From positions 1 through 64,000 of the forward strand of contig CAJQRD010000054.1 in NCBI GenBank assembly GCA_905480605.1: a DNA stretch of 64,000 nt. Reading direction: 5' to 3'. The notes beneath the pieces were generated by a model, which was given only the letters and a program-made list of their open reading frames with translations, did no database searches and was not told where the DNA came from. The stretch comes from an uncultured Saprospiraceae bacterium. Its GTDB lineage: Bacteria > Bacteroidota > Bacteroidia > Chitinophagales > Saprospiraceae. Each line of letters opens with the position of its first letter. The stretch's first letter is position 1. The position numbers and the translations under genes were made by a program. This document shows, piece by piece, positions 20,393-30,982 of this stretch.

Positions 20393-21199
20393 CTATTTTT
20401 TTAACGAAATATTCTTGATTTCCGGATTATTTTTTATAGCCTCAACTACAAAACTGTGATCTGACAATATATCAGGTCCATCCTTCTTCAATGCTATAGT
20501 ATGCTCATAGTGTGCAGAAGGTTTGTCATCCTTAGTCTCGATGGTCCATCCATCTTTAGACTGTCTGACTCCTTTGACTCCCATATTTATCATGGGCTCA
20601 ATTGCAATCACTAATCCTTCTTTAATCTTTGGGCCTCTTCCTCTCATTCCATAATTTGGAACTTCTGGTTTTTCATGCAGGTTTTTTCCGATGCCGTGTC
20701 CCACCAACTCCCTAACTACACTGTAGTTCTTTGCTTGTGTATAAGTTTGAATCGCGTATCCAATATCCCCTATTCGTCCCCCCACTCTCGCGGCTTCAAT
20801 TCCTTTATACAAAGACTCGTTGGTTGTTACCAACAACTCCATTACTTCATCTGAAACTCCTGGCATTGCAAACGTAAACGCTGAATCACCGAAATATTCG
20901 TTTAAATAAGATCCACAATCAATACTTACTATATCATCTTCTAGAAATTCCCTTTCAGTAGGAATACCATGAACTACACCTGAATTTGGTGAAATACATA
21001 GTGTACCTGGAAAACCATTATAACCTTTGAACCCTGGTACAGCCTTGTGATCTCTTATAAATGCCTCTGCCTCCTTGTCAATATGTAAACCTGTCGTTCC
21101 AGGTTTTAATATACTTGCCACATGCGCTAACGTTCTAGACACAAGTAGGCAACTTTCTCTAATTAACTCAATTTGTGCGTCTGTTTTGTAATGAATCAT
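20393..21199 (-). CDS. map: Methionine aminopeptidase, type I
   Basis: 268 residues. It removes the N-terminal Met from nascent proteins. The five metal ligands of the pita-bread fold are visible: Asp in SIDCGSYLNEYFGDSAFTF (two Asp), His in ELVGHGIGKNLHEKP, Glu in AIEPMINMG and Glu in HYEHTIAL. There is no N-terminal zinc-finger extension. It lies between secY and infA; adk, which often precedes map in other phyla, is absent. Confidence 0.97.
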   Translation of the reverse strand: MIHYKTDAQIELIRESCLLVSRTLAHVASILKPGTTGLHIDKEAEAFIRDHKAVPGFKGYNGFPGTLCISPNSGVVHGIPTEREFLEDDIVSIDCGSYLNEYFGDSAFTFAMPGVSDEVMELLVTTNESLYKGIEAARVGGRIGDIGYAIQTYTQAKNYSVVRELVGHGIGKNLHEKPEVPNYGMRGRGPKIKEGLVIAIEPMINMGVKGVRQSKDGWTIETKDDKPSAHYEHTIALKKDGPDILSDHSFVVEAIKNNPEIKNISLKK

Positions 21200-21206
21200 A
21201 ATTCAA

Positions 21207-22577
21207 TTACATACCAGCTCCGATAGTCTGCATTCCAGATCTACCCTTAATTCTACCTGACTTTACCAAACCGTCATACTTTCTCATCAATAGGTAACTT
21301 TCTATTTGTTGTAATGTATCTAAAACAACAGCTACCAATATCAATAATGAAGTACCACCAAAGAATAAAGCAAAACCTTGATTCACACCAAATACTGCAA
21401 CGATTGCAGGAAGGACAGAAATTAGACCTAAAAATATAGATCCTGGTAATGTTACTCTTGTTGTCAATGTATCAATATAATCTTGAGTACTTTTTCCTGG
21501 CTTAATCCCTGGAATAAAAGCATTTTGTCTCTTTAAGTATTCAGCATATTGCTGAGGATTTACTAACAATGCTGTATAAACATATGTAAACACAACTACT
21601 AGTAAGAAAAATATAATATTATAAGGCAATGATTGCCAATCTCCTAAAGATCTTACGAACTCACTTGCTGGCTCACCTTCTTTAGACAAAAATGTAATTA
21701 TCGTCATAGGCAAGAACATAATAGCCTGTGCAAAGATAATTGGCATTACACCAGATGCATTAACTTTCAAAGGAATGTAATCTCTTGCTCCAGCTGCTGG
21801 AATATTACCTGCACTTCTACCAACCATTTTCTTAGCGAATTGAATAGGTATTCTTCTAACACCTTGTACAATTAATACTACTGCTAATACTACTAAGAAG
21901 AAACCAGCTAATTCCAATACCAGAATAAACAATCCACCGTCATTAACTTGAGTAATAACTTCAGTAGCGAATGATCTAGGTAAAGCTGCTATAATTCCTA
22001 TTGTAATCAGCAATGATACACCATTTCCAATTCCCTTGTCAGTAATTTTTTCACCCAACCACATTGCAAATACAGTACCTGTAGTTAAAATTATGATATT
22101 ACTAAACCAAAAAACAGAATCACTAACACTTGCGTGAATTGCACCTTGTTGGGATTTTATCCATGTCAAATATCCACCACCTTGAACTAAAGTGATTAAT
22201 ACAGTCAACATTCTAGTAATCTGTGTAATTTTTTTACGACCAGACTCCCCTTCTTTTTGTTGTAATTTTTGAAAATAAGGGACAGCGAAACCTAATAACT
22301 GGATAATAATAGATGCTGTTATGTAAGGCATAATACCAAGAGCAAATATTGATGCTTGATTAAATGCACCTCCAGTAAAAGTATTTATAATTGATAATAG
22401 ATCATTGTTACCAGCATTTTGTGCCATTGCAAGCTCTAAAGCTTCACTGTTAACACCCGGTAAAACAATAAAAGATCCTATTCTATATATTAAAAGCAAT
22501 AAAAGGGTAAAAAGAATTCTATCCTTTAGTTCTTTAATTGCCCAAATATTCTTTAAGGTTTCTATAAACTTTCCCAT
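21207..22577 (-). CDS. secY: Preprotein translocase subunit SecY
   Basis: 456 residues with ten transmembrane helices, the channel of the Sec translocon. The plug region and helix 2 (ALGIMPYITASIIIQLLG) and the cytoplasmic loops that contact SecA and the ribosome (RRIPIQFAKKMVG; GIKPGKSTQDYID) are intact. It follows rplO after nine bases and precedes map after seven, so all are in one transcript. Confidence 0.98.
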   Translation of the reverse strand: MGKFIETLKNIWAIKELKDRILFTLLLLLIYRIGSFIVLPGVNSEALELAMAQNAGNNDLLSIINTFTGGAFNQASIFALGIMPYITASIIIQLLGFAVPYFQKLQQKEGESGRKKITQITRMLTVLITLVQGGGYLTWIKSQQGAIHASVSDSVFWFSNIIILTTGTVFAMWLGEKITDKGIGNGVSLLITIGIIAALPRSFATEVITQVNDGGLFILVLELAGFFLVVLAVVLIVQGVRRIPIQFAKKMVGRSAGNIPAAGARDYIPLKVNASGVMPIIFAQAIMFLPMTIITFLSKEGEPASEFVRSLGDWQSLPYNIIFFLLVVVFTYVYTALLVNPQQYAEYLKRQNAFIPGIKPGKSTQDYIDTLTTRVTLPGSIFLGLISVLPAIVAVFGVNQGFALFFGGTSLLILVAVVLDTLQQIESYLLMRKYDGLVKSGRIKGRSGMQTIGAGM

Positions 22578-22586
22578 TATAATTTA

Positions 22587-23033
22587 TTATAAGATTGTTA
22601 CAGTACCGCCGTTAGATTCAATTTTCTCTTGAGCGGTTTTTGATATAGCATGAACAGTTACATTAACTTTCCCAGTCAATTCGCCGTTACCTAAAACTTT
22701 TACTCTATCATTTTTCTGGATAAAGCGTTTTTCGTAAAGACCATCAACAGAAACATCAGTCATGCTATAATTATCTAACATTTCTTGAAGTCGACTTAAG
22801 TTAATAACAACGTATTCAACACGATTAGGATTTTTAAAACCTCTTTTAGGAAGTCTCATTTGAAGTGGCATTTGACCACCTTCGAACGCACGCTTTCTGC
22901 TATACCCAGATCTAGATTTTGCACCTTTGTGACCTCTTGTCGAAGTACCACCGTGTCCAGAACCTTGACCTCTTGCGATTCGTTTTTTACTCTTAACAGA
23001 TCCTTTAGCAGGAGTTAAATTATGCAGTTTCAT
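22587..23033 (-). CDS. rplO: Large ribosomal subunit protein L15
   Basis: 148 residues. The N-terminal glycine/arginine-rich arm (IARGQGSGHGGTSTRGHKGA) threads into 23S rRNA, as in all L15 proteins, and the C-terminal globular part ends ESNGGTVTIL. Located in the spc segment between rpmD and secY. Confidence 0.98.
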   Translation of the reverse strand: MKLHNLTPAKGSVKSKKRIARGQGSGHGGTSTRGHKGAKSRSGYSRKRAFEGGQMPLQMRLPKRGFKNPNRVEYVVINLSRLQEMLDNYSMTDVSVDGLYEKRFIQKNDRVKVLGNGELTGKVNVTVHAISKTAQEKIESNGGTVTIL

Positions 23034-23052
23034 AATTAATTATTTGTTGCTA

Positions 23053-23232
23053 TTAAGCTTCTTCTACTTTAACTAAATGCTTTATTTTATTCACCATCCC
23101 CAAAATTTGAGGAGAAGCTTCTTGCTCTACTGAATGGTTTATTCTTTTTAAACCAAGAGCTTTCATCGTATCTTTTTGACGACGTGGTCTGTCAATGATA
23201 CTTCTCAATTGCGTGATTTTAATTTTTTCCAT
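23053..23232 (-). CDS. rpmD: Large ribosomal subunit protein L30
   Basis: A 59-residue gene read directly: ATG at 23230-23232, TAA at 23053-23055. The product begins MEKIKITQLRSIIDRPRRQK and continues with the L30 signature KALGLKRINHSVEQE. The position between rpsE and rplO is the standard one and its spacing (5 and 19 bases) fits the operon. Confidence 0.95.
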   Translation of the reverse strand: MEKIKITQLRSIIDRPRRQKDTMKALGLKRINHSVEQEASPQILGMVNKIKHLVKVEEA

Positions 23233-23237
23233 ATCGA

Positions 23238-23756
23238 CTATCCTTCAAACAATTTTTGTAATGTAATACCTCTTTGTTTAGCAATTTGAACTGGGCTTCT
23301 AAGTTTACTTAAAGCATCAATCGTAGCTTTTACAACGTTATGAGGATTTGAAGATCCTTGAGATTTTGCCAATACATTATGTACACCGGCCATCTCAAGT
23401 ACAGCTCTCATTGCTCCCCCAGCGATTACACCTGTACCATCAGCTGCAGGCTTAATAAGGACTTTACCTGCACCATACTTTCCTTTTTGCTCATGAGGAA
23501 TTGTACCGTTTATAATTGGCACTTCAACAAGATTTTTTCGAGCATCATCAACTGCTTTTGCAATACATTCCTGCACATCTCTCGCCTTACCTAGACCATG
23601 TCCAACTTTGCCTTGACCATCACCTAATACTATAAGTGCTGAAAAACTAAATGTACGTCCACCCTTTGTTACTTTAGCAACTCTGTTAAGACTTACTAAT
23701 TTTTCTTTTAACTCCGGACTATCGACTGCTCTTGAATTATTTCTTTTATCTGCCAT
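23238..23756 (-). CDS. rpsE: Small ribosomal subunit protein S5
   Basis: 172 residues. S5 lies at the mRNA entry and affects decoding accuracy. The double-stranded RNA-binding-like domain ([20 protein letters not shown]) and the C-terminal domain ([20 protein letters not shown], with [12 protein letters not shown]) are complete. Confidence 0.98.
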   Translation of the reverse strand: MADKRNNSRAVDSPELKEKLVSLNRVAKVTKGGRTFSFSALIVLGDGQGKVGHGLGKARDVQECIAKAVDDARKNLVEVPIINGTIPHEQKGKYGAGKVLIKPAADGTGVIAGGAMRAVLEMAGVHNVLAKSQGSSNPHNVVKATIDALSKLRSPVQIAKQRGITLQKLFEG

Positions 23757-23780
23757 CAGATTATTATCTTATAAAGAATA

Positions 23781-24122
23781 TTAAAAATTTAAACCTCCTT
23801 CACGTGCAGCATCACCTAATGCTTTTACACGACCGTGATATAAATTACCGCTTCTATCAAAAACTACAGTACTGATGTTTTTGCCAGTTGCTCTCTCGGC
23901 AAGAAGTTTTCCAACAGTTTTTGCAGATTCTATATCAGATCCAAGACCCAAAGTTGAAGAGCTTGCACTTGCAAGAGTTACACCATTAACATCATCTATC
24001 AATTGAGCGTAAATATTCTTATTACTTCTAAAGACAGATAATCTTGGTCTATCAGGAGTACCAGAAATCTTTTTTCTGATTCTGTACTTGATTTTTTGTT
24101 TAGGCTTAATACTAATTCCCAT
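23781..24122 (-). CDS. rplR: Large ribosomal subunit protein L18
   Basis: 113 residues. L18 carries 5S rRNA into the central protuberance together with L5. Conserved blocks are [20 protein letters not shown] and [17 protein letters not shown] with the ADAAREGGL-type end (here [11 protein letters not shown]). Confidence 0.98.
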   Translation of the reverse strand: MGISIKPKQKIKYRIRKKISGTPDRPRLSVFRSNKNIYAQLIDDVNGVTLASASSSTLGLGSDIESAKTVGKLLAERATGKNISTVVFDRSGNLYHGRVKALGDAAREGGLNF

Positions 24123-24130
24123 GATATTAT

Positions 24131-24685
24131 TTATTTACCTGCAGTTTTACCTGCTTTTCTTCTAATTTGCTCACCTTTGAATCTGATACCCTTCCCTTTA
24201 TACGGTTCAGGTTTTCTAAGCGCTCTTATTTTAGCACAAACTTGACCTAATAATTGGTTATCGTGAGATTCCAAAATTATAGTTGGAGGTGAACCTTTTT
24301 CCATAGTAGTAGTCACTTTAACTTCATCAGGCACACTGAAAAAGATTGGGTGAGAATATCCTAAAGAAAACTCTACCAAATTCCCTGTACTACTAACTCT
24401 GTAACCAACACCGATCAACTCCATAGCTTTATTGTATCCTTCAGATACACCAATAACCATATTGTTGATAAGAGATCTATATAATCCGTGCATGGCTTTA
24501 TGACGTTGTTGGTCAGTGGGCCTGCTCAGAGTTACTTCATTATCCTTTAACTCTACTGTCAAGTCTGGATTAACTTGCTGAGTCAATTCTCCTTTTGGAC
24601 CTTTTACTGTCACCAAATTTACATCTGACACAGAGAAAGTTACGCCACTTGGAATACTTATAGGTGCTTTACCAATTCTAGACAT
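24131..24685 (-). CDS. rplF: Large ribosomal subunit protein L6
   Basis: 184 residues with the two tandem L6 folds. The first has [15 protein letters not shown] and [10 protein letters not shown]; the second ends with the signature [20 protein letters not shown] near the sarcin-ricin loop. Normal length. Confidence 0.98.
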   Translation of the reverse strand: MSRIGKAPISIPSGVTFSVSDVNLVTVKGPKGELTQQVNPDLTVELKDNEVTLSRPTDQQRHKAMHGLYRSLINNMVIGVSEGYNKAMELIGVGYRVSSTGNLVEFSLGYSHPIFFSVPDEVKVTTTMEKGSPPTIILESHDNQLLGQVCAKIRALRKPEPYKGKGIRFKGEQIRRKAGKTAGK

Positions 24686-24697
24686 CTTTACTAAAAT

Positions 24698-25102
24698 TTA
24701 ATATACGTAACAAATTAATTCTCCACCTACGTATTCACGTGTTGCCTTCTTTCCGGTCATTATACCTTTTGAAGTGGAGATAATATTAATTCCCAAACCA
24801 TTAATTGCTCTCGGAATCTTATCAGCAGGTACATATTGTCTAAGACCTGGTGTACTCAATCTTCCGAGTTTTTTAATTACTGGCTCTTTAGTTTTAGTAT
24901 CATATTTTAATGCGATACTAATAATACCATTTTTTCCTTCATTTTCGTCAAACTTATATTTCAATATATAACCTTGATCGTAAAGAATTTCAGTGATGCT
25001 TTTTTTCATTTTAGACATTGGAATCTCTACAACTCTATGTCTTGCCTGTTGAGCATTACGAATTCTTGTTAAATAGTCCGCTATTGGATCAGTTACTGCC
25101 AT
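24698..25102 (-). CDS. rpsH: Small ribosomal subunit protein S8
   Basis: 134 residues. S8 binds helix 21 of 16S rRNA and in many bacteria represses the spc operon. It starts TDPIADYLTRIRNAQQA and ends with the RNA-binding motif ISTSKGIMTGKKATREYVGG. Confidence 0.98.
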   Translation of the reverse strand: MAVTDPIADYLTRIRNAQQARHRVVEIPMSKMKKSITEILYDQGYILKYKFDENEGKNGIISIALKYDTKTKEPVIKKLGRLSTPGLRQYVPADKIPRAINGLGINIISTSKGIMTGKKATREYVGGELICYVY

Positions 25103-25119
25103 TTTATCTCTATTTTAAA

Positions 25120-25389
25120 CTACCAGCTTGCTTTGGTTAATCCAGGAATCTTCCCTTCAAGAGCCATTTTCCTGAATGTTACTCTGTTGACTCCAAATTT
25201 TCTCATATATCCCTTAGGTCTTCCAGTTAATTGACACCTATTGTGTAATCTTACTGGACAAGAGTTCTTAGGTAACTTATCAAGTTCCTCCCATCTTCCT
25301 TCAGCTTTTAACTGCTTTCGAAGATCAGCATACTTGTTAACCAACCTCTGTCTTTTTACTTCTCTTGCTATTAGTGCTTTTCTAGCCAT
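25120..25389 (-). CDS. rpsN: Small ribosomal subunit protein S14, zinc-free type
   Basis: 89 residues. The C-terminal block [20 protein letters not shown] identifies S14. There is no CxxC...CxxC zinc ribbon, so this is the longer zinc-independent form; with L36 and S4 in this cluster it gives a consistently zinc-free set. Confidence 0.97.
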   Translation of the reverse strand: MARKALIAREVKRQRLVNKYADLRKQLKAEGRWEELDKLPKNSCPVRLHNRCQLTGRPKGYMRKFGVNRVTFRKMALEGKIPGLTKASW

Positions 25390-25397
25390 AAGATCTA

Positions 25398-25955
25398 TTA
25401 GTTTCTTTGGTTTTTAAATGGCATTCCCAGATGCTTTAACAAAGCTAAAGCCTCTGCATCTGTTTTTGCTGTTGTCACAAAACTGATATCCATTCCAGTG
25501 ATTTTATTCACTTTATCAATATCAATTTCTGGAAAAATAATCTGTTCTTTAATACCCAGAGAATAGTTACCTCTTCCGTCGAAACTCTTATCATTGATTC
25601 CTCTAAAATCCCTTACCCTTGGTAAAGCAATAGAAATCAATCTATCCAAAAAGTCCCACATATTATCTCTTCTTAAAGTTACCTTTACACCAATAGGCAT
25701 AAACTCTCTTAACTTAAAGTTTGATACTGACTTTTTTGCTTTGGTTTGAATAACCTTTTGACCTGTAATCAAAGTCATTTCCTGATCAGCAATATCAACT
25801 AACTTCTTATCTTGGGTAGCAAGTCCAACACCTTGATTCAAAGATATTTTAATCAATTTTGGAACTTCCATTGAAGACTTGTATTGAAACTGTTCCATTA
25901 ATTTAGGAACAACCTCTTCGATATACTTCTTTCTAAGTTGTGGTACGTAACTCAT
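25398..25955 (-). CDS. rplE: Large ribosomal subunit protein L5
   Basis: 185 residues. L5 binds 5S rRNA and contacts the P-site tRNA. Recognised by [34 protein letters not shown] and [20 protein letters not shown]. The ATG overlaps the rplX stop in a TAATG arrangement, so the two are translationally coupled. Confidence 0.98.
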   Translation of the reverse strand: MSYVPQLRKKYIEEVVPKLMEQFQYKSSMEVPKLIKISLNQGVGLATQDKKLVDIADQEMTLITGQKVIQTKAKKSVSNFKLREFMPIGVKVTLRRDNMWDFLDRLISIALPRVRDFRGINDKSFDGRGNYSLGIKEQIIFPEIDIDKVNKITGMDISFVTTAKTDAEALALLKHLGMPFKNQRN

Positions 25956-26296
25956 TACTTAATTATTTCTCCTGATTTCTTTGAATATCTAACATTCTTA
26001 CCATTTTCAATCTTCTTACCTATCCTAGTTCCTTTTCCTGATTTAGGATCAACTAGCATTAGGTTAGATATGTGGATTGGCATTTCAATTTCATTAATTG
26101 CACCTGGATTGTCAGCTGTAGGCTTTGTATGCTTTTTAGCAATATTTGCACCTTCAACGATCGCTCTGTATTTCTTAGGAAATACTTCCTTCACCTCTCT
26201 TACTGTATCTCCTTTACTTGATCCAGCAATAACCAATACCTTATCTCCCTTTTTGATATGGAGTTTGTTAGTTTTATGTGATGTAACACTTTTCAT
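25955..26296 (-). CDS. rplX: Large ribosomal subunit protein L24
   Basis: 113 residues. L24 initiates assembly of the 50S subunit. The KOW motif [20 protein letters not shown] is near the N-terminus; the C-terminal part contains [19 protein letters not shown]. Its stop overlaps the rplE start by one base. Confidence 0.97.
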   Translation of the reverse strand: MKSVTSHKTNKLHIKKGDKVLVIAGSSKGDTVREVKEVFPKKYRAIVEGANIAKKHTKPTADNPGAINEIEMPIHISNLMLVDPKSGKGTRIGKKIENGKNVRYSKKSGEIIK

Positions 26297-26305
26297 AATA
26301 ATATA

Positions 26306-26671
26306 TTATAGTACTTCTGGTGCTAATGAAACAATTCTCATATAATCTTTGTCTCTTAATTCTCTTGCAACAGGTCCAAAGATACGCGTACCTCTAGGTT
26401 CTCCACCTGCATTTAAAAGAACAACAGCATTGTCGTCAAACCTTATATAAGATCCGTCTTTTCTTCTAATTTCTTTTTTCGTTCTCACGATAACAGCTTG
26501 AGAAACTGTTCCTTTTTTTACGCCACCCGGTGCAGAATCTTTTACAGTAACAACAATTGTGTCACCTACAGAAGCATACCTTCTTTTAGATCCTCCCAAA
26601 ACTCTAATACAAAGGACTTGCTTTGCACCTGAATTATCTGCAACGTTTAATCTACTTTCCTGCTGAATCAT
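26306..26671 (-). CDS. rplN: Large ribosomal subunit protein L14
   Basis: 121 residues, highly conserved, with [20 protein letters not shown] at the start and the basic loop [16 protein letters not shown]14 makes intersubunit bridges and is the docking site of RsfS-type silencing factors. Confidence 0.98.
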   Translation of the reverse strand: MIQQESRLNVADNSGAKQVLCIRVLGGSKRRYASVGDTIVVTVKDSAPGGVKKGTVSQAVIVRTKKEIRRKDGSYIRFDDNAVVLLNAGGEPRGTRIFGPVARELRDKDYMRIVSLAPEVL

Positions 26672-26677
26672 GATTAA

Positions 26678-26947
26678 TTATTTAGCTCTTTCGATAATTT
26701 CGACGAGTCTCCATCTTTTTCTCCTACTCAAAGGTCTAGACTCTATAATTTTTACAATGTCTCCTTCGTTACACTCATTCTTTTCATCATGAGCAACGAA
26801 TTTTTTGGATTTCTTTACGAATTTTCCATAAATCGGGTGTCTTAACTTTCTCTCAACAGATACAGTAATGGTTTTTTCCATTTTGTTACTGCTAACAACA
26901 CCGACTCTTTGTTTTTTATTTGTTTCTTTTGTTTCTACGGTAGACAT
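26678..26947 (-). CDS. rpsQ: Small ribosomal subunit protein S17
   Basis: 89 residues, an OB-fold 16S rRNA binder. The signature [19 protein letters not shown] is followed by [19 protein letters not shown] and a C-terminal [16 protein letters not shown]. Confidence 0.97.
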   Translation of the reverse strand: MSTVETKETNKKQRVGVVSSNKMEKTITVSVERKLRHPIYGKFVKKSKKFVAHDEKNECNEGDIVKIIESRPLSRRKRWRLVEIIERAK

Positions 26948-26948
26948 A

Positions 26949-27212
26949 TTATCTGTTATTTCTTCTTCTTACAACTTTCTTTGTTCTCAAAGACAATTGT
27001 TCAGGAGACATTTTTGAAATCTCTCTTCTTCTAACCTCTGTTTTAAGTCTTGCAACATCTCTTTTCGCTTCTCTAAGACTTAATGGATCTTCAAGACCTT
27101 TTAATGCGTGATCAAATTTCTTTTTGCTCACTGCACTTACTACTTCAGCCAGCTCATTAGCTAACTTTTCATCTGTGTAGTCTTGTAACTGTATAAATTT
27201 ATTACTTGCCAT
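26949..27212 (-). CDS. rpmC: Large ribosomal subunit protein L29
   Basis: 87 residues, somewhat longer than the typical 60-70. It is an antiparallel helical pair at the tunnel exit where trigger factor and SRP dock; the loop [20 protein letters not shown] is the L29 signature. The extra length is a C-terminal basic tail ([14 protein letters not shown]). Confidence 0.95.
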   Translation of the reverse strand: MASNKFIQLQDYTDEKLANELAEVVSAVSKKKFDHALKGLEDPLSLREAKRDVARLKTEVRRREISKMSPEQLSLRTKKVVRRRNNR

Positions 27213-27231
27213 CTTTATATTACTTCTAAGA

Positions 27232-27651
27232 TTATTCTGTGTAATCAGGTCTCACAACCGTTTTAGTTAATACTGGAAGCTTTTGGGCCGCCAATCTTAA
27301 TGCTTCTACCGCTACTTCTCTTGGCACACCATCCAGTTCAAACATTATTCTCCCTGCTTTTATTCTAGCAACGTAATGGTCCAAGTTTCCCTTACCCTTA
27401 CCCATCCTTACCTCTAGAGGCTTTGATGTAATTGGCTTGTCTGGAAAAATTCTGATCCAAACCTTACCTTCCCTCTTCATGTATCTAGTCATTGCTATCC
27501 TTGCTGACTCAATCTGACGGTTAGTAATTCTCGCGTTCTCAAGCGTTTTTAAACCAAATGATCCAAAATCAACAGTACTTCCCTTATAAGCCAATCCCTT
27601 GTTCCTGCCTTTCTGCTGCTTTCTATACTTGGTACGTTTCGGTTGTAACAT
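27232..27651 (-). CDS. rplP: Large ribosomal subunit protein L16
   Basis: 139 residues. L16 lies near the A-site tRNA elbow. [20 protein letters not shown], the [20 protein letters not shown] loop and the conserved Arg-containing region are as expected. Confidence 0.98.
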   Translation of the reverse strand: MLQPKRTKYRKQQKGRNKGLAYKGSTVDFGSFGLKTLENARITNRQIESARIAMTRYMKREGKVWIRIFPDKPITSKPLEVRMGKGKGNLDHYVARIKAGRIMFELDGVPREVAVEALRLAAQKLPVLTKTVVRPDYTE

Positions 27652-27725
27652 TTCTTAATATATTTTAAATACTTTGTTGCAATATGATGTGATATATATT
27701 AACTATTCACACCTTATATTAAATA

Positions 27726-28490
27726 TTATCTTCTTTTATTTCGGTCATTTCCTCTTCCACCGCCTCTTCTATCATTTCCACCACCTCTTCTATCATTTCT
27801 TCCTCTATTTCCGCCTCTTCCTGGCTTAGAGTTAGCATCTCCAACGTTTGGCGATAAATCTCTCTTTCCTAGAACTTCACCTTTACAAATCCACACCTTC
27901 ACACCTATCTTACCGTATACAGTCAACGCTTCATACAATGCGTAATCGATATCAGCTCTAAATGTATGCAATGGTGTTCTTCCGTCTTTGAATTCTTCAG
28001 AACGAGCCATCTCTGCACCATTCAACCTTCCACTTACTCTAACCTTAATTCCTTCTGCCCCAGCTCTCATAGATGACTGAATAGCCATTTTTGAAGCTCT
28101 TCTAAAATTAACTCTAGATTCTAACTGTTTCCCAACAGATTCAGCAACTATACTAGCATCTAACTCAGGCTTTCTAATTTCAACAATGTTGATTTGAACC
28201 TCCTGCTCTGTTAATTTCTTCAGCTCCTCTCTAATTCTGTCAACTTCACTACCACCTTTACCAATGATTATACCTGGTCTAGAAGTATGTACAGTTACAG
28301 TTATTCTCTTAAGCGTTCTCTCTATAATAATTCTAGCGATACCACCTTTTTGAATTCTTGCTCTCATGTAGGTCCTGATTCTCTCATCACCCACAACTTT
28401 TTTAGCAAAATCTTTACCACCGTACCAATTAGATTCCCATCCTCGGATGATACCTAATCTATTACCTATTGGATTCGTCTTTTGACCCAT
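27726..28490 (-). CDS. rpsC: Small ribosomal subunit protein S3
   Basis: 254 residues. N-terminal KH domain ([20 protein letters not shown]) and C-terminal S3 domain ([19 protein letters not shown]) build the mRNA entry site. From about residue 222 a tail made almost only of Gly, Arg, Asn and Asp follows, with repeated NDRRGGG units; such RG-rich tails are usual in Bacteroidota S3. Confidence 0.97.
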   Translation of the reverse strand: MGQKTNPIGNRLGIIRGWESNWYGGKDFAKKVVGDERIRTYMRARIQKGGIARIIIERTLKRITVTVHTSRPGIIIGKGGSEVDRIREELKKLTEQEVQINIVEIRKPELDASIVAESVGKQLESRVNFRRASKMAIQSSMRAGAEGIKVRVSGRLNGAEMARSEEFKDGRTPLHTFRADIDYALYEALTVYGKIGVKVWICKGEVLGKRDLSPNVGDANSKPGRGGNRGRNDRRGGGNDRRGGGRGNDRNKRR

Positions 28491-28496
28491 ATTATA

Positions 28497-28895
28497 TTAA
28501 TCTTCAGTGTTTTCGTTATCAATTGCAACAGACTCATCTCCTTCAACAGCAGTTTTATTTGCTACTATAAAAGTTAAATGATTAGAACGCTTACGAATTC
28601 TGTGAGCTCTACCATGTGGCACAGGTCTGAATCTCTTAAGAGAACCTGCACCATCTGAAAAAGCTGTTTTTAAATACAGATCGTAATCATCAGCGCTGTG
28701 TACGTTGTTTAATTTGTTCTCCCAGTTAGCAACTGCAGACAACAACAACTTCTCAGCCCATTCTGAAGCCTCTCTTTTTGAGAACTTTAATATATTTAGT
28801 GCCTGATCAACAGATTTTCCTCTGATGCTATCAATAACGAATCTCATTTTTCGTTCAGATAGAGGTACATTTTTCATTTTTGCTATTGCTTCCAT
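28497..28895 (-). CDS. rplV: Large ribosomal subunit protein L22
   Basis: 132 residues. L22 reaches into the exit tunnel with its beta hairpin (SLKRFRPVPHGRAHRIRKRS). An acidic C-terminal tail (GDESVAIDNENTED) extends beyond the E. coli protein. Normal place between rpsS and rpsC. Confidence 0.97.
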   Translation of the reverse strand: MEAIAKMKNVPLSERKMRFVIDSIRGKSVDQALNILKFSKREASEWAEKLLLSAVANWENKLNNVHSADDYDLYLKTAFSDGAGSLKRFRPVPHGRAHRIRKRSNHLTFIVANKTAVEGDESVAIDNENTED

Positions 28896-28915
28896 TGCAT
28901 CAACGTTTAAGCTAA

Positions 28916-29182
28916 TTATTTTCTATTTCCTGAATGACCTTTGTAAGTACGCGTTGGAGAAAATTCACCCAACTTGTGTCCTACCATATTCTCAGTAACA
29001 TATACTGGAACAAATGTTTTTCCATTGTGAACAGCAATTGTTAAACCTACCATAGTCGGTATAACCATTGATGAACGTGACCATGTCTTTATTACAGATT
29101 TCTTTGTTGAAGCTTGAGCTTTAACAATCTTCTCCAAAAGTTTATGGAAAACGTATGGACCTTTTTTTAGTGATCTAGCCAT
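28916..29182 (-). CDS. rpsS: Small ribosomal subunit protein S19
   Basis: 88 residues in the 30S head next to S13. Identified by [35 protein letters not shown] and [17 protein letters not shown]. Confidence 0.98.
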   Translation of the reverse strand: MARSLKKGPYVFHKLLEKIVKAQASTKKSVIKTWSRSSMVIPTMVGLTIAVHNGKTFVPVYVTENMVGHKLGEFSPTRTYKGHSGNRK

Positions 29183-29189
29183 CCTTTAT

Positions 29190-30032
29190 TTACTTTTTGT
29201 TTTTAGACTTTCTCTTAGTTATTATCAATCTGCTTGAAGGTTTAGTTAACTTTCTAGTTTTCTGTCCCTTCGCAAATACTCCTGTTCTTGATCTAGGGTG
29301 TCCACCAGAAGCTCTACCTTCACCACCACCCATCGGGTGATCTACTGGATTCATCGCTACCCCTCTTACTCTAGGTCTGTTACCTTTCCACCTATTTCTA
29401 CCTGCTTTACCTAAAACTTGTAAACCATGATCTGGATTTGAAGTAGTTCCAATTGTTGCTTTACAAGTTAAAAGTATTCTTCTTACTTCTCCACTTGGTA
29501 ACTTAACAATAGCATACTTGCCTTCTCTACCCATCAAAGTACCATAAGTACCAGCACTTCTTGCCAACTGTGCCCCTTTACCAGGTGCCATTTCAATTGC
29601 ATGAATTGCAGATCCCAAAGGAATAGTTGATAAGTACAATGCATTTCCTATATCAGGAGTAGCATCTTTACCAGATACAATCTTATCACCAACTTTTAAT
29701 TTATCAGGTGCTATTATATATCTCTTAGCTCCATCAACATAAAAGATTAATGCGATGTATGCTGATCTATTTGGATCGTACTCGATAGATTTTACATTAC
29801 CAGGTACACCTTCTTTATCTCTTTTAAAATCAATAACACGGTACTTTCTTTTATGACCACCACCTATGTTACGCACAGTCATTTTACCAGAGTGGTTACG
29901 ACCACCTGTAACTGTCTTTCCTTTTGTCAGACTCTTTTCCGGATTACTAGCCTTACTAGTTACCGCTTCGTGTACATTTGATACCAAATGTCTACGACCT
30001 GGACTTATTGGATTATGTTTTTTAACTGCCAT
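29190..30032 (-). CDS. rplB: Large ribosomal subunit protein L2
   Basis: 280 residues, close to the peptidyl-transferase centre. SH3-like and OB-like domains are followed by the highly conserved region [17 protein letters not shown], which contains the His important for activity, and a basic C-terminus. Confidence 0.98.
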   Translation of the reverse strand: MAVKKHNPISPGRRHLVSNVHEAVTSKASNPEKSLTKGKTVTGGRNHSGKMTVRNIGGGHKRKYRVIDFKRDKEGVPGNVKSIEYDPNRSAYIALIFYVDGAKRYIIAPDKLKVGDKIVSGKDATPDIGNALYLSTIPLGSAIHAIEMAPGKGAQLARSAGTYGTLMGREGKYAIVKLPSGEVRRILLTCKATIGTTSNPDHGLQVLGKAGRNRWKGNRPRVRGVAMNPVDHPMGGGEGRASGGHPRSRTGVFAKGQKTRKLTKPSSRLIITKRKSKNKK

Positions 30033-30041
30033 TATCTTAGC

Positions 30042-30341
30042 TTAAATATCTCCGAAAAAATCGATTTCTTCACCAGAGGCCAATTTTACAATTGCCTTCT
30101 TGTATGAACTAATACTTCCCTTCAAAACACCAGATTTAGTATTTCTTGATTTTGCCCTACTTGGCATAATCATAGTATTTACTGATGCTACTTTCACTTG
30201 ATACATTTCCTCTATAGCTTTCCCAATTTCAATTTTGTTAGATTTTTTGTTAACTACAAAACTGTATTGATTGAAATTATCTGACAATTGCTCAGATTTT
30301 TCAGAAATGATAGGTTTAATAAGTACTTGCTTCGCTGCCAT
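30042..30341 (-). CDS. rplW: Large ribosomal subunit protein L23
   Basis: 99 residues from the ATG at 30341; a GTG just before it would overlap the rplD stop and is less likely. L23 is the tunnel-exit docking site for trigger factor and SRP. Seen by LIKPIISEKSEQLSDNFNQY and KSNKIEIGKAIEEMY. Confidence 0.96.
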   Translation of the reverse strand: MAAKQVLIKPIISEKSEQLSDNFNQYSFVVNKKSNKIEIGKAIEEMYQVKVASVNTMIMPSRAKSRNTKSGVLKGSISSYKKAIVKLASGEEIDFFGDI

Positions 30342-30343
30342 CA

Positions 30344-30976
30344 CTATTTAGTTGAAAATGTTTCTTTTATTTTATCAATAGAACCTTCACACAGAACAAC
30401 TGAACTTGCTTTCATAATATCAAGTGTACTGATATCACCTGCTGCCATTACATTTGTTTTCTGAAGATTTCTTCCTGAAAGAAATACGTTGTTATCGTAA
30501 TCCGCTAAAACTACTAAAGGCTTCCCGTTGTTTACTTCAAGATTATTTAGTACGTCAAGAAATGCTTTTGTTCTAGGTGCTTCGAACGAAAAGTTCTCAA
30601 CAACTTTCACCGAACCTTCTTGAATTTTAGCAGATAATGCAGACATCCTAGCAATTCTCTTAACTTTTTTATTTAATCCAACGTTGTACTTATGTGGTCT
30701 TGGCCCAAAGATACGACCTCCACCTCTAAATACACCTGATTTTATAGAACCAGCTCTTGCGGTACCAGTACCTTTCTGCTTTTTAATTTTTCGAGTTGAA
30801 CCCTTAATCTCACCTCTCTCCTTTGACTTGTGTGTACCTTGTCTGGCGTTTGCCTGTATAGACTTAACATCAAGGTAAACAGCATGTTCATTTGGTTCAA
30901 TGCCAAATATATCGTCTGGCAAATCAATAGATCTACCTGTACTTTTTCCATTTATTCCGTAAACATCTACTTTCAT
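30344..30976 (-). CDS. rplD: Large ribosomal subunit protein L4
   Basis: 210 residues. The extended loop that reaches the tunnel constriction is the basic stretch KIKKQKGTGTARAGSIKSGV, followed by FGPRPHKYNVGLNKKVKR. In E. coli L4 also represses its operon; no such leader was identified here. Confidence 0.97.
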   Translation of the reverse strand: MKVDVYGINGKSTGRSIDLPDDIFGIEPNEHAVYLDVKSIQANARQGTHKSKERGEIKGSTRKIKKQKGTGTARAGSIKSGVFRGGGRIFGPRPHKYNVGLNKKVKRIARMSALSAKIQEGSVKVVENFSFEAPRTKAFLDVLNNLEVNNGKPLVVLADYDNNVFLSGRNLQKTNVMAAGDISTLDIMKASSVVLCEGSIDKIKETFSTK

Positions 30977-30982
30977 GACTAC

